In this document: piece after piece, positions 23,189 through 30,843 of the stretch
Position numbering within the stretch: position 1 is the first letter of the stretch
How the letters are laid out: each line of letters opens with the position of its first letter
Program-made: the position numbers and the translations under genes
The notes under the pieces: model-generated
The model's input: the letters and a program-made list of their open reading frames with translations, nothing else
The model's database searches: none
What the model was told of the DNA's origin: nothing
NCBI GenBank assembly: GCA_947630215.1
Contig: CANRGX010000027.1
Coordinates: 1-32,549, forward strand
From: an uncultured Eisenbergiella sp.
GTDB taxonomy: Bacteria > Bacillota > Clostridia > Lachnospirales > Lachnospiraceae
Reading direction: 5' to 3'
Length of the DNA stretch: 32,549 nucleotides

Positions 23189-25978
23189 TTACGGGCCGTC
23201 GGGCAGTCTGTCCCTGCCGGGATCCCTTCTGCCCAGCCGCACCTGTTCCATCCACTCCGCCATATCTCCGGAAAGCTGATCGAACAGATAATTCTTTTTG
23301 TCTTCCCTTTTGTTTTCCCACGTCTCCCGGATCTGCGCCCGCGTCTTCTCCACTTCGTCCCAAAGCTCCCGCGCGGACATCCGGCGCGCCCCTTCCCCGT
23401 AGATGATCACCTGTTCCAGCGCGTCGGAAGTGGCCACCGTGATGGAAGCGTCCCTTCCGATCCGGTGAACGGTTTTTTCAATATACTGATCCGCCGTCTC
23501 CGCTTCCTTGGTAAACACCACGTACAGATTCTGGTACTTGCTCACGCTGCCCTGTCCGCCCTCCACCCGGTAGGCGTCAAACACCAGGATCACCGTACAG
23601 CCGTGGTAGCCCTGATAGTTGGAAAGCACGTCCGCCAGACGGCTCCGGGCGCCCTCGAGGGTCGTCTCCGACAAAAGCCGGAGCTCCTCCCAGGCAAAAA
23701 TCACGTTATAGCCGTCCACCAGAAGATAGGTGTCCTCCCGGGCAGCCGGCCGCGGCCGGCTTTTGTGTTCCGTCGGCTCCAAGAGCCGTTTTCTTCTGTA
23801 TCCGGTTCGTTCTCCGCCCCCGCTGCGGTAGGTGCGCAGAAAAATTTCTTCCAGTTCCTCCTGGGAAACCGAAGCGGTCTTTTCTTCCTTCCGGAGCGGC
23901 CGCGCTATCGCGTTCTCTCCCGGAAAGCCCCCGGACGGCAGACCCCCGTCCGCCCTGTTTTCCGCCTTTAACACGCTCTCCAAGTGCATATACTGTTCCA
24001 CCTGATCCCATGATACCACAAAACCGGCTCCGTGTGCACAAAAAACGGAAGACGCGGGATTTTCCGTATCCTGCTCGGGATCGTAGCCGATGGCGGCCAC
24101 CACCTGCCGGGCGTCGTGGCAGGGCTCATACCCCTTTAGGGCGCAGCTCAGCCTGCCCCGTCCGTGGCTGTAGGCGGTCACTTCCTTCTGATAGCCCGTC
24201 ATCTGCGCCGCCGGCGCGCTGCCGGTAAAAACGGCCAGTTCTCCCTCTAAAAACGGGCCGTCAAAGCTGCCGTGCATATTCTGAATGTCGTGCATGGCCC
24301 GCCCGGTATTTTCGGAGGGCACCACAAGCCGGAAGGAAAAGACCGGCTCCAGCAGTACGTTTTGGGCTTTCATCAGCCCCTGCCGCAGGGCCCGGTAGGT
24401 GGCCTGCCGGAAATCCCCGCCTTCCGTATGCTTCAAATGGGCCCGGCCGGCCGCCAGCGTGATCTTCATGTCCGTGATCTCGCCGCCCACCAGCACGCCC
24501 CGGTGTTTCTTTTCCTCCAGGTGGGTCAGCACCAGCCGCTGCCAGTTCCGATCCAGCACATCCTCGCTGACGGCGGTGGCAAACTGCAGGCCGCTGCCCG
24601 GTTCTCCCTCCTCCAGTAAAAGATGCACCTCCGCGTAGTGGCGCAGCGGCTCGAAATGCCCCACGCCCTCGGAGATCCCTGCGATGGTTTCCTTATAGAC
24701 GATGCTTCCCTCCGAAAATTCCACCAAGATGCCGAATCGATCCCGGATCAGGCTCTGCAGAATCTCCATCTGCACATCCCCCATGACCTGGGCGTGGATC
24801 TCCTGCGTCTCCTCCTGCCAGAAAACGGCCAGCTCCGGTTCCTCCTCCTGCAGCTGCTTCAGCTTCAGAAACACTCCGTGGGGGTCCTGCTTCACATCGT
24901 CCTCCAAAATCCGGATCCGATAGGTCAGAACCGGCTCTAGGACCGGCAGCACCGTTTCCGTCTCTCCTCCCAACCCCTGTCCCGCAAAGGTTTTCGTCAG
25001 ACCCGTCACCGCACAGATCCCACCGGCCGCCACCTCCGGAAGCGTCCCATAGGACGCGCCGGAATACTGCCGGATCTGATCTGCCTTTTCCTCCCAGACC
25101 TCCTCTGCCGCCATGCCTTCCCGCCGGTTGGTCAGCGGCATCTTCACCCGCAGGCTGCCGCCCGTGATTTTCATGTGGGTCAGACGGCTGCCCTGGGCGT
25201 CCCGGGTAATCTTAAACACCCGCGCGCCGAAGGCGGCCGGATAGGAGGGCGTGCGCATATAGCGCGAAAGTCCTTCCAGCAGTTCCTTCACGCCAAACCC
25301 TTTCAGCGCGGATCCGAAATAGCAGGGAAACAGCTTCCGGTCCGCGATCAGCCCTGCGATCTCCTCCTCCGTTATCTGTCCCCCTTCCAGATACCGTTCC
25401 AGAAGCGCGTCGTCGCAGACCGCCACTTCCTCCCAGAAATCCGCCGGACGGCGCATGGACGCGCCATCCTCCGTTTCGGGTACGCAAAAGGCGACGCACC
25501 GGCCATCCAGCCGGCGCTTCAATTCTTCTAACAGCGTCCGGGCCTGCGTTCCCGGCTGATCCATTTTGTTGACAAACACAAAGACCGGAATCCGATAGTG
25601 GGCCAGCAGCCTCCAGAGCGTTTCCACATGCCCCTGCACGCCGTCCGCGCCGCCGATCAGCAGCACGGCATAATCCAACACCTGCAGCGTGCGCTCCATC
25701 TCCGCCGAAAAATCCGTATGGCCCGGCGTGTCCAGAAGCGTCACCTGACGTCCCTCTAGGGAAAAGACGGCCTGTTTGGAAAAAATGGTTATGCCCCTGG
25801 CCTTTTCCATGGCGTCCGTGTCCAGAAAGGCATCCCGGTGATCCACGCGGCCCAGCCTGCGGATGCTGCCAACAGTATACAGGATGTGCTCCGCCAGCGT
25901 GGTCTTCCCGGCGTCCACATGGGCCAGCAGGCCCACGCAGACGGCCTCCTTCTCCTTTTGGGATCGTATTTCGTTCAT
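23189..25978 (-). CDS. EF-G/TetM-like ribosomal GTPase fused to a Rae1 (YacP)-like NYN endoribonuclease
   Basis: This 929-residue protein has two parts. Residues 1 to about 625 are a translational GTPase of the TetM/EF-G type: G1 AHVDAGKTT (19-27), G2 GITI (62-65), G3 DTPGH (83-87), G4 NKMD (137-140) and G5 SAL (223-225). Domain III/IV segments follow, GDVQMEILQSLIRDRFG (400-416) and HTEGGDFRQATYRA (517-530), and the GRGRLSCALKGY ending (606-617). After a linker (about 640-745), residues 749-915 match full-length Rae1/YacP. They show LLVDGYN (Asp755), VFDAYR (Asp801), VFTKEAETADQYIEK (821-835), VATSDALEQ (848-856) and the basic helix plus C-terminal MAEWMEQVRLG. Bacillus Rae1 cuts mRNA in the ribosomal A site; TetM-type factors bind the same site. 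The Ser-Pro-Val-Ser drug-site loop of TetM is not conserved here. It heads a six-gene operon and has GGAG four bases before the ATG. Confidence 0.92.
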   Translation of the reverse strand: MNEIRSQKEKEAVCVGLLAHVDAGKTTLAEHILYTVGSIRRLGRVDHRDAFLDTDAMEKARGITIFSKQAVFSLEGRQVTLLDTPGHTDFSAEMERTLQVLDYAVLLIGGADGVQGHVETLWRLLAHYRIPVFVFVNKMDQPGTQARTLLEELKRRLDGRCVAFCVPETEDGASMRRPADFWEEVAVCDDALLERYLEGGQITEEEIAGLIADRKLFPCYFGSALKGFGVKELLEGLSRYMRTPSYPAAFGARVFKITRDAQGSRLTHMKITGGSLRVKMPLTNRREGMAAEEVWEEKADQIRQYSGASYGTLPEVAAGGICAVTGLTKTFAGQGLGGETETVLPVLEPVLTYRIRILEDDVKQDPHGVFLKLKQLQEEEPELAVFWQEETQEIHAQVMGDVQMEILQSLIRDRFGILVEFSEGSIVYKETIAGISEGVGHFEPLRHYAEVHLLLEEGEPGSGLQFATAVSEDVLDRNWQRLVLTHLEEKKHRGVLVGGEITDMKITLAAGRAHLKHTEGGDFRQATYRALRQGLMKAQNVLLEPVFSFRLVVPSENTGRAMHDIQNMHGSFDGPFLEGELAVFTGSAPAAQMTGYQKEVTAYSHGRGRLSCALKGYEPCHDARQVVAAIGYDPEQDTENPASSVFCAHGAGFVVSWDQVEQYMHLESVLKAENRADGGLPSGGFPGENAIARPLRKEEKTASVSQEELEEIFLRTYRSGGGERTGYRRKRLLEPTEHKSRPRPAAREDTYLLVDGYNVIFAWEELRLLSETTLEGARSRLADVLSNYQGYHGCTVILVFDAYRVEGGQGSVSKYQNLYVVFTKEAETADQYIEKTVHRIGRDASITVATSDALEQVIIYGEGARRMSARELWDEVEKTRAQIRETWENKREDKKNYLFDQLSGDMAEWMEQVRLGRRDPGRDRLPDGP

Positions 25979-26028
25979 AGGCTCCTTCTCCTGTCGGCAG
26001 CGCTGCGCCTGCGGCGCCGTTTTTTCAT
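25975..26028 (-). CDS. Putative arginine-rich leader peptide overlapping the GTPase-nuclease start
   Basis: A 17-codon frame encodes MKKRRRRRSAADRRRSL, with nine arginines. Its ATG (26026-26028) sits at or within two bases of the predicted transcription start, so translation would be leaderless. Its stop TGA overlaps the GTPase ATG as ATGA (stop 25975-25977, start 25976-25978). Several arginine codons are AGG, AGA or CGG, rare in many bacteria. Part of the Arg run follows automatically from the purine-rich ribosome binding site, so chance is a real alternative. No independent evidence of translation is visible. Confidence 0.35.
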   Translation of the reverse strand: MKKRRRRRSAADRRRSL

Positions 26029-26035
26029 CGGATCC

Positions 26036-26064
26036 ATTATAACGTGCCTTCCCCTTTTAGGCAA
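26036..26064 (-). promoter_or_regulatory. Sigma-A promoter of the GTPase-nuclease/alarmone operon
   Basis: TTGCCT (26059-26064), a 17-base spacer and a perfect TATAAT (26036-26041). The predicted start at about 26029 leaves only about 50 bases of leader before the GTPase ATG, most of it GC-rich. No other promoter is visible within the operon. Confidence 0.82.
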
Positions 26065-26072
26065 TCCTTTTG

Positions 26073-26110
26073 CCCGGGATGGGGCCGTCTGCATCCGGAC
26101 GCATCCCGGG
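26073..26110. repeat. 38-bp inverted repeat just upstream of the GTPase operon promoter
   Basis: CCCGGGATG (26073-26081) pairs perfectly with CATCCCGGG (26102-26110); an inner CGTC/GACG pairing is possible. It ends nine bases from the -35. It has no U run on the minus strand, so it is not a simple terminator. It could back up the metY terminator next to it or act as an operator. Confidence 0.6.
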
Positions 26111-26111
26111 T

Positions 26112-26155
26112 AAAAAATCCCGGAACCAGACGCAAATGGCGCGGCTCCGGGATTT
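26112..26155 (-). terminator. Intrinsic terminator after metY
   Basis: AAATCCCGGA (26115-26124) pairs with TCCGGGATTT (26146-26155); GG/CC pairing next to one mismatch extends the stem. On the minus strand a run of U follows. It lies about 30 bases after the metY stop. Confidence 0.88.
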
Positions 26156-26186
26156 CTTTTTTCGCGTTGTCGGATCTGGGGTTGGA

Positions 26187-27473
26187 TCATTCGATGGCTT
26201 CCAGCGCCTGGGCCAGATCCGCAATCAGATCCGCCTTGTCCTCCAGGCCGCAGGAGATCCGGATCAGCCCCGCGGGCACCCCGGCCTGCTGCAGCTGCTG
26301 TTCGTTCATCTGCCGGTGAGTGGAAGTGGCGGGGTTCAAGCAGCAGGTTCTGGCGTCCGCCACATGCGTTTCAATCGCCGCCAGCTTCAGATGCTTCATG
26401 AAGCTTTCCGCCGCCGCTCTGCCGCCTTTGAGTTCAAAGGAAACGACGCCGCATCCGCCGTTGGGCAGATACTTCCGGGCGCGCTCGTAATACTTGTCGG
26501 TTTTCAGGCCCGGATAATTTACGGTCTTTACCTTGGGATGGGCCGCCAGAAATTCCGCCACGGCCTGCCCGTTTTCCACGTGCCGGGGCATCCGGACATG
26601 CAGAGATTCCAGCCCCAGATTCAAATAAAACGCGTGCTGGGGCGACTGGATACAGCCCAGATCCCGCATGAGCTGAGAGGTGGCCTTGGTGATAAACGCC
26701 CCTTCTTTCCCGAACTTCTCCGCGTAAGTGACGCCATGATAGGAGTCGTCCGGCGTACACAGCCCCGGGAACTTGTCCGCGTGCGCCATCCAGTCAAATT
26801 TCCCCGCATCCACAATGGCGCCGCCCACGGCCACGCCGTGTCCGTCCATATATTTGGTGGTGGAGTGGGTCACAATATCCGCGCCCCATTCGATGGGACG
26901 GCAGTTTACCGGCGTAGGGAACGTGTTGTCCACAATCAGCGGTACCCCGTGGGCATGGGCCGCCCGGGCGAACCGCTCGATATCCAGCACCGTCAGCGCC
27001 GGGTTCGCGATGGTTTCCCCGAATACGGCCCTGGTGTTGTCCTGAAACGCCTCTTCCAGCTCCTCATCGGTGCAGTCCGGCGATACGAAGGTGGCCTGAA
27101 TCCCCATTTTGGCCATGGTCACCGAAATCAGATTGAAGGTGCCGCCGTAAATGGACGAGGACGACACAATATGGCTCCCCGCTTCGCAGAGGTTGAACAG
27201 CGCCATAAAGTTTGCCGCCTGTCCGGAGGAGGTCAGCATCGCCGCGGTTCCGCCCTCCAGCGCCGCAATCTTGGCCGCCACCCTGTCGTTGGTGGGATTC
27301 TGCAGTCTGGTGTAAAAATAGCCGGACGCCTCCAGATCAAACAGCTTTCCCATGTCCTCGCTGGTTTCATAGCGAAAGGTGGTGGACTGCACAATGGGGA
27401 TCTGCCTGGGTTCCCCATTGCCCGGCGTATAGCCTGCCTGCACACACTTTGTTCCGATAGAATCTGCCTTCAT
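26187..27473 (-). CDS. metY: O-acetylhomoserine aminocarboxypropyltransferase (sulfhydrylase)
   Basis: This 428-residue Cys/Met-metabolism PLP enzyme makes homocysteine from O-acetylhomoserine and sulfide. Signatures are IPIVQSTTFRYET, YFYTRLQNPTNDRVAAKIAALEGG, VDNTFPTPVNCRPIEWGADIVTHSTTKYMDGHG with PLP Lys207 and Asp182, and CLNPATSTHRQM near the C-terminus, which is typical of MetY rather than cystathionine synthases. I chose the ATG at 27471-27473; the longer frame to 27587 would overlap the upstream gene. The start is preceded by repeated AAGGAA. It is the last gene of a three-gene unit with an aldolase-family gene and a membrane-protein gene. Confidence 0.94.
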   Translation of the reverse strand: MKADSIGTKCVQAGYTPGNGEPRQIPIVQSTTFRYETSEDMGKLFDLEASGYFYTRLQNPTNDRVAAKIAALEGGTAAMLTSSGQAANFMALFNLCEAGSHIVSSSSIYGGTFNLISVTMAKMGIQATFVSPDCTDEELEEAFQDNTRAVFGETIANPALTVLDIERFARAAHAHGVPLIVDNTFPTPVNCRPIEWGADIVTHSTTKYMDGHGVAVGGAIVDAGKFDWMAHADKFPGLCTPDDSYHGVTYAEKFGKEGAFITKATSQLMRDLGCIQSPQHAFYLNLGLESLHVRMPRHVENGQAVAEFLAAHPKVKTVNYPGLKTDKYYERARKYLPNGGCGVVSFELKGGRAAAESFMKHLKLAAIETHVADARTCCLNPATSTHRQMNEQQLQQAGVPAGLIRISCGLEDKADLIADLAQALEAIE

Positions 27474-27525
27474 TTCCTTTTCTTCCTTTTCTTCCTTTCC
27501 GCCGTCTCCCGGTCTTTTCTCTATC

Positions 27526-28041
27526 TCAGCCGTTCCGGATTCTTCCCGTATAGGTGTTAAAGAGATTGACCAGCAAAATTCCTGCAAGCAGCACGATCCC
27601 CAAAAGCATCCGGGGACTTTCCTCCTTCTGACAGAACGATGCCAGGACGCACAAAAAAACCAGGTGTATCCCGTAGGCCAGCCCCATCAGAATCCGATAC
27701 GCCAGAAAATGCCCCGGCGCCTTCTGAACCAGAAAATACGCCAGCAGCAAAAGCGCCAGTAAAAGAATGGCCGCAGACGCTGCAAGCAGCGCCACAAAAT
27801 ACAGAATCGCCGCCCCGAAAACGCCCAGTCCGGCTCCCATCCCCTGTATCAGAATCCCCCAGCCCACAGGATCGCTGATCTCTCCCTGGCGCAGCTCATT
27901 TGCAGAATCCCAGATCTGTTTTGCGCCCTGCTGTATGGCATTCGCGTGCATCCCGAAAAAACCGGCTGTCCCTGCCAGCGCCAGAACCACTGCCAGCATC
28001 AGCAGCAGGTTCTGATTGGCCGGCCGTCTTAAAAATTTCAT
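27526..28041 (-). CDS. Hypothetical polytopic membrane protein (171 aa)
   Basis: No family is recognised. Hydrophobic segments lie at about 11-32, 60-82 and 83-107, then 113-135 and 145-163, suggesting four or five membrane spans. A soluble loop (AIQQGAKQIWDSANELRQGEISDP) follows the first span and may lie outside. The ATG is preceded by CCGGAGAGA and lies 15 bases after the aldolase-family gene. metY follows 52 bases downstream, so all three are likely co-transcribed. Transport of a sulfur or amino-acid compound is possible but not supported by any motif. Confidence 0.78.
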   Translation of the reverse strand: MKFLRRPANQNLLLMLAVVLALAGTAGFFGMHANAIQQGAKQIWDSANELRQGEISDPVGWGILIQGMGAGLGVFGAAILYFVALLAASAAILLLALLLLAYFLVQKAPGHFLAYRILMGLAYGIHLVFLCVLASFCQKEESPRMLLGIVLLAGILLVNLFNTYTGRIRNG

Positions 28042-28056
28042 TCTCTCCGGTTTCCT

Positions 28057-29040
28057 TTAAAGCGCGTTGTCGATGAGTTCCTGATAGAACATGGCGTAGT
28101 CCGTCCGCTTCTGCTTGATGAAATTGATGGCGGAAGACGGATGGGTGTTCAAAATGCCGGTCAGCAGATAGGGAATGTCATAGCCCCAGACCACGCCTTC
28201 CTCCTTCAGCTTCAGAATGTGTTTTTCCACAAAGCTCATGATGGCCACCTTATTGTACCTGGGGTTGCGCAGAAAGCTCAGCAGAAGCTCCATATAGCAG
28301 TTGCCCGCGCCGCGGCCCATGCCGCTGACCGTGGCGTCCAGATAGCTGGCGCCCAGGGAAAGACCTTCAATGGTATTGGCAAAGGCCAGCTGCTGGTTGT
28401 TGTGGGCATGGATCCCCACCTTCTTGTTATATTTTGCCGCCACATCCAAATATTTGCTGCACAGCCGCTCCATCTGCTCCGGGTAAAAGACGCCGAAGCT
28501 GTCCACCACGTAGAGCACGTCCACACTGCTCTGCGCCAACAGCTCCAGGCCGCCTTCCAGATCCTCCTCGTTGACCTTGGAAACCGCCATCAGATTTACC
28601 GTCGTTTCATAGCCCTTTTTCTTGGCGTCCTCCAGCATCTCTATGGCCGCTGGGATCGTGTTGATATAGGTAGCGACCCGGACCATATCCACCACGCTGT
28701 CCTTGCGGTTGGGAATGTCCTTTTTATAATCGGTGCGCCCCACGTCCGCCATGACGGAAATTTTCATATCGGTCTTGTTGTCCCCCACGACAGAACGGAT
28801 GTCCTGTTCCGCGCAGAATTTCCACTTTCCGAATTTGTCCGGATCAAAGATCTCCCGGGAAGCCTTATAGCCAAACTCCATATAATCCACGCCGGCCTTG
28901 ATGTTTGCCAGGTACAGATCCCGCACAAACTCGTCCGTAAAATAAAAATTATTGACAAGCCCGCCGTCGCGCAGCGTGCAGTCCACAACCTTGATGTCCG
29001 GCCGAAAGGATACAATCGACCCCTGCCTGTCTCGGCTCAT
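28057..29040 (-). CDS. Aldolase/HMGL-like TIM-barrel protein
   Basis: This 327-residue protein belongs to the HMGL-like (DRE-TIM) superfamily. The N-terminal VVDCTLRDGGLVNNF gives the catalytic Arg-Asp (24-25), and GIHAHNNQQLAFANTIEG at about 209-226 supplies the metal-binding HxH. VVDSFGVFYPEQM and GMGRGAGN are also family segments. The nearest named relatives are 4-hydroxy-2-oxovalerate aldolases and isopropylmalate or homocitrate synthases, but it lacks the C-terminal regulatory domain of the synthases. The substrate is unknown. I chose the ATG at 29038-29040, eight bases after GGAGG. An ATG eight codons upstream has its AGAG abutting it. It is the first gene of the unit containing metY. 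Confidence 0.88.
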   Translation of the reverse strand: MSRDRQGSIVSFRPDIKVVDCTLRDGGLVNNFYFTDEFVRDLYLANIKAGVDYMEFGYKASREIFDPDKFGKWKFCAEQDIRSVVGDNKTDMKISVMADVGRTDYKKDIPNRKDSVVDMVRVATYINTIPAAIEMLEDAKKKGYETTVNLMAVSKVNEEDLEGGLELLAQSSVDVLYVVDSFGVFYPEQMERLCSKYLDVAAKYNKKVGIHAHNNQQLAFANTIEGLSLGASYLDATVSGMGRGAGNCYMELLLSFLRNPRYNKVAIMSFVEKHILKLKEEGVVWGYDIPYLLTGILNTHPSSAINFIKQKRTDYAMFYQELIDNAL

Positions 29041-29075
29041 GTTCCATTCCTCCTCATCCCACATCTCTTTTGCGG

Positions 29076-29093
29076 TTTTCGTACTTTTCGTAC
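29076..29093. repeat. Two tandem 9-bp repeats in the leader of the aldolase-metY operon
   Basis: TTTTCGTAC occurs at 29076-29084 and again at 29085-29093 (GTACGAAAA twice on the minus strand). They lie about 25-40 bases after the predicted transcription start and before the ribosome binding site, a position suited to a repressor or RNA-binding protein. Confidence 0.6.
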
Positions 29094-29122
29094 TTTAAAC
29101 TATTAAAGCAAACTGTAATCGC

Positions 29123-29151
29123 ATGATAATACATTCCTTACGTTTTGTCAA
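29123..29151 (-). promoter_or_regulatory. Sigma-A promoter of the aldolase-metY operon
   Basis: A perfect TTGACA (29146-29151), a 17-base spacer and TATCAT (29123-29128). The leader is about 75 bases and contains the tandem repeats. Confidence 0.83.
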
Positions 29152-29259
29152 GGGCCGTCGCCGGATCCCGCCCGATTTCATACAAAAAAATCCGTTCAGA
29201 AAACAGTGGCGTTTTTTCTTTGCTTCTGTCATAATAAAAGAAAAAAAGGAGACAGCAGT

Positions 29260-30843
29260 ATGTATAAGCAGATCTTTGTGAATCAGTGCGGTTATCTGCC
29301 GCGCATGGCCAAAAAGGCAACCTTTCGTTCCGACGGCCCGACAGGCTTTTCTGTGGTCTCCACGGACGGACGGCGCGTTTACCGGGCGACAGCCACAGAG
29401 CGCGTAAAAACCGTCTCCGCAGGGGAAACGGTCTATGTCGGGGACTTTTCCGCCGTCACAGAACCGGGACGGTATTACCTGCTGGCCGACAACGGCGGAG
29501 AATCCGATACCTTCGAGATCGCGGAGGGAATTTACGGGGAGGTGTTTGAGAAAGCGTTTTCTTTCTTTTATCTGCAGCGCTGCGGCTGCGCGCTTTCTCC
29601 GTCCCGGGCGGGCGCCTTTGCCCATAAGGCCTGTCATACCGGGCTGGCGGTCGTCTACGGCACCGCAGAAAAACGGGAAGTGTCCGGCGGCTGGCACGAC
29701 GCGGGCGACTACGGGCGCTATATCGTCCCCGCCGCCATGACGGTGGCCCAGCTTCTGTACGCCTGCGAGGACAATCCGGCCCTTGCCTCTCTTTACCGGG
29801 CAGCGCACCCGCAGTCCTGTCTGGAGGAGATCCGCTATGAACTGGAATGGATGCTCAAGCTGCAGCGCCGGGACGGCCAGGTCTATCACAAGGTCACCTG
29901 CCGCAGCTTCTGCAATTTTGTCCTGCCCGAAGAAGAACAGGACGAACTGGTGCTCAGTCCGGTTTCCGTCACCGCGACCGCGGATTTCGCGGCGGCCGCC
30001 GCCATGGCGGTACGCTTCTACCGCGATGGGAACCCGGCCTTTGCCGACAGACTGGCCGACGCTGCCAAAAAGGCATACGCTGCCCTTTCTTCCATGGATC
30101 TGCCGGGCGGCTTTCACAATCCGGCCGATATCCGCACCGGCGAATACGGCGACGACTGCGACGCGGACGAGCGCTACTGGGCGGCGGCAGAGCTCTACAA
30201 GGCCTTTGGCGATCCCCAATACCGGGCGGACTTTGAACGGCTGGCGAATCAGAAAATCTATCACGGATACGGCTGGGCCGATGTGGGCAGCTTTGGCAAC
30301 CGCGCCTACCTGACCGCGGATTTTCCCACGGATCCGGCTCTGGCGGATCGGATCCGCGCTTCCATGATCGAAACCGCCCAAAAGCGGATGGAAGCGTCGG
30401 CCGCAGACGGTTACGGCACCGCCCTGTTTCCCGACGAATATGTGTGGGGCAGCAACATGACCGTGGCAAACAACGGCCTGCACCTGTTCGACGCCTACCG
30501 CTTTACCGGCGATACGGCCTATCTGGACTGCGCCGCCCACCAGCTGCATTATCTTCTGGGCCGCAATCCCATGGGCCTTTGCTATCTCACCGGATGCGGC
30601 ACGGACAGCATCAAGCATCCCCACCACAGGCCCTCCGTTTTTCTGGGCAAGGCCATGCCCGGTATGCTCTCCGGGGGCCCCTGCGGCAGACGGCTGGATC
30701 CGGCGGCCAAGGGACTGCTTCCGGAAGATTTTCCGCCTGCCAAGGCGATTGTGGATATGTCCGGCAGCTACTCCACCAACGAGGTGGCAATCTATTGGAA
30801 CTCCGCTTTTCTCCTGCTGCTGGCCAGCGTGACGGCGGTGTAA
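29260..30843 (+). CDS. Intracellular glycoside hydrolase family 9 protein
   Basis: This 527-residue protein has an N-terminal Ig-like cellulase domain (about 1-90: FVNQCGYLP and KKATF, ending near FEIAEGIYG) and a GH9 (alpha/alpha)6 barrel. GGWHDAGDYGRY carries the catalytic Asp147/Asp150, HPHHR (453-457) is a substrate-binding motif, and STNEVAIYWN carries the acid Glu508. I chose the ATG at 29260 with AAAGGAG eight bases upstream; the frame stays open to 29206. There is no signal peptide, so it should act in the cytoplasm on imported beta-linked oligosaccharides, perhaps as an exo-acting glucosidase or glucosaminidase. The gene is divergent from the aldolase operon; only a weak promoter (CATAAT at 29230) is visible. 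No terminator was seen after it. Confidence 0.9.
   Translation: MYKQIFVNQCGYLPRMAKKATFRSDGPTGFSVVSTDGRRVYRATATERVKTVSAGETVYVGDFSAVTEPGRYYLLADNGGESDTFEIAEGIYGEVFEKAFSFFYLQRCGCALSPSRAGAFAHKACHTGLAVVYGTAEKREVSGGWHDAGDYGRYIVPAAMTVAQLLYACEDNPALASLYRAAHPQSCLEEIRYELEWMLKLQRRDGQVYHKVTCRSFCNFVLPEEEQDELVLSPVSVTATADFAAAAAMAVRFYRDGNPAFADRLADAAKKAYAALSSMDLPGGFHNPADIRTGEYGDDCDADERYWAAAELYKAFGDPQYRADFERLANQKIYHGYGWADVGSFGNRAYLTADFPTDPALADRIRASMIETAQKRMEASAADGYGTALFPDEYVWGSNMTVANNGLHLFDAYRFTGDTAYLDCAAHQLHYLLGRNPMGLCYLTGCGTDSIKHPHHRPSVFLGKAMPGMLSGGPCGRRLDPAAKGLLPEDFPPAKAIVDMSGSYSTNEVAIYWNSAFLLLLASVTAV

Noticed and set aside
23189-25978. Acquired tetracycline resistance gene (tetM/tetO type)
   Set aside because: The protein is 929 residues with a nuclease domain, lacks the drug-site Ser-Pro-Val-Ser loop, has host-like high GC, and sits in a housekeeping-like operon without mobile-element genes.
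26070-27560. A 496-codon plus-strand frame opposite metY
   Set aside because: It is the complement of a well-supported PLP enzyme gene and crosses the metY terminator. The length is an effect of high GC.
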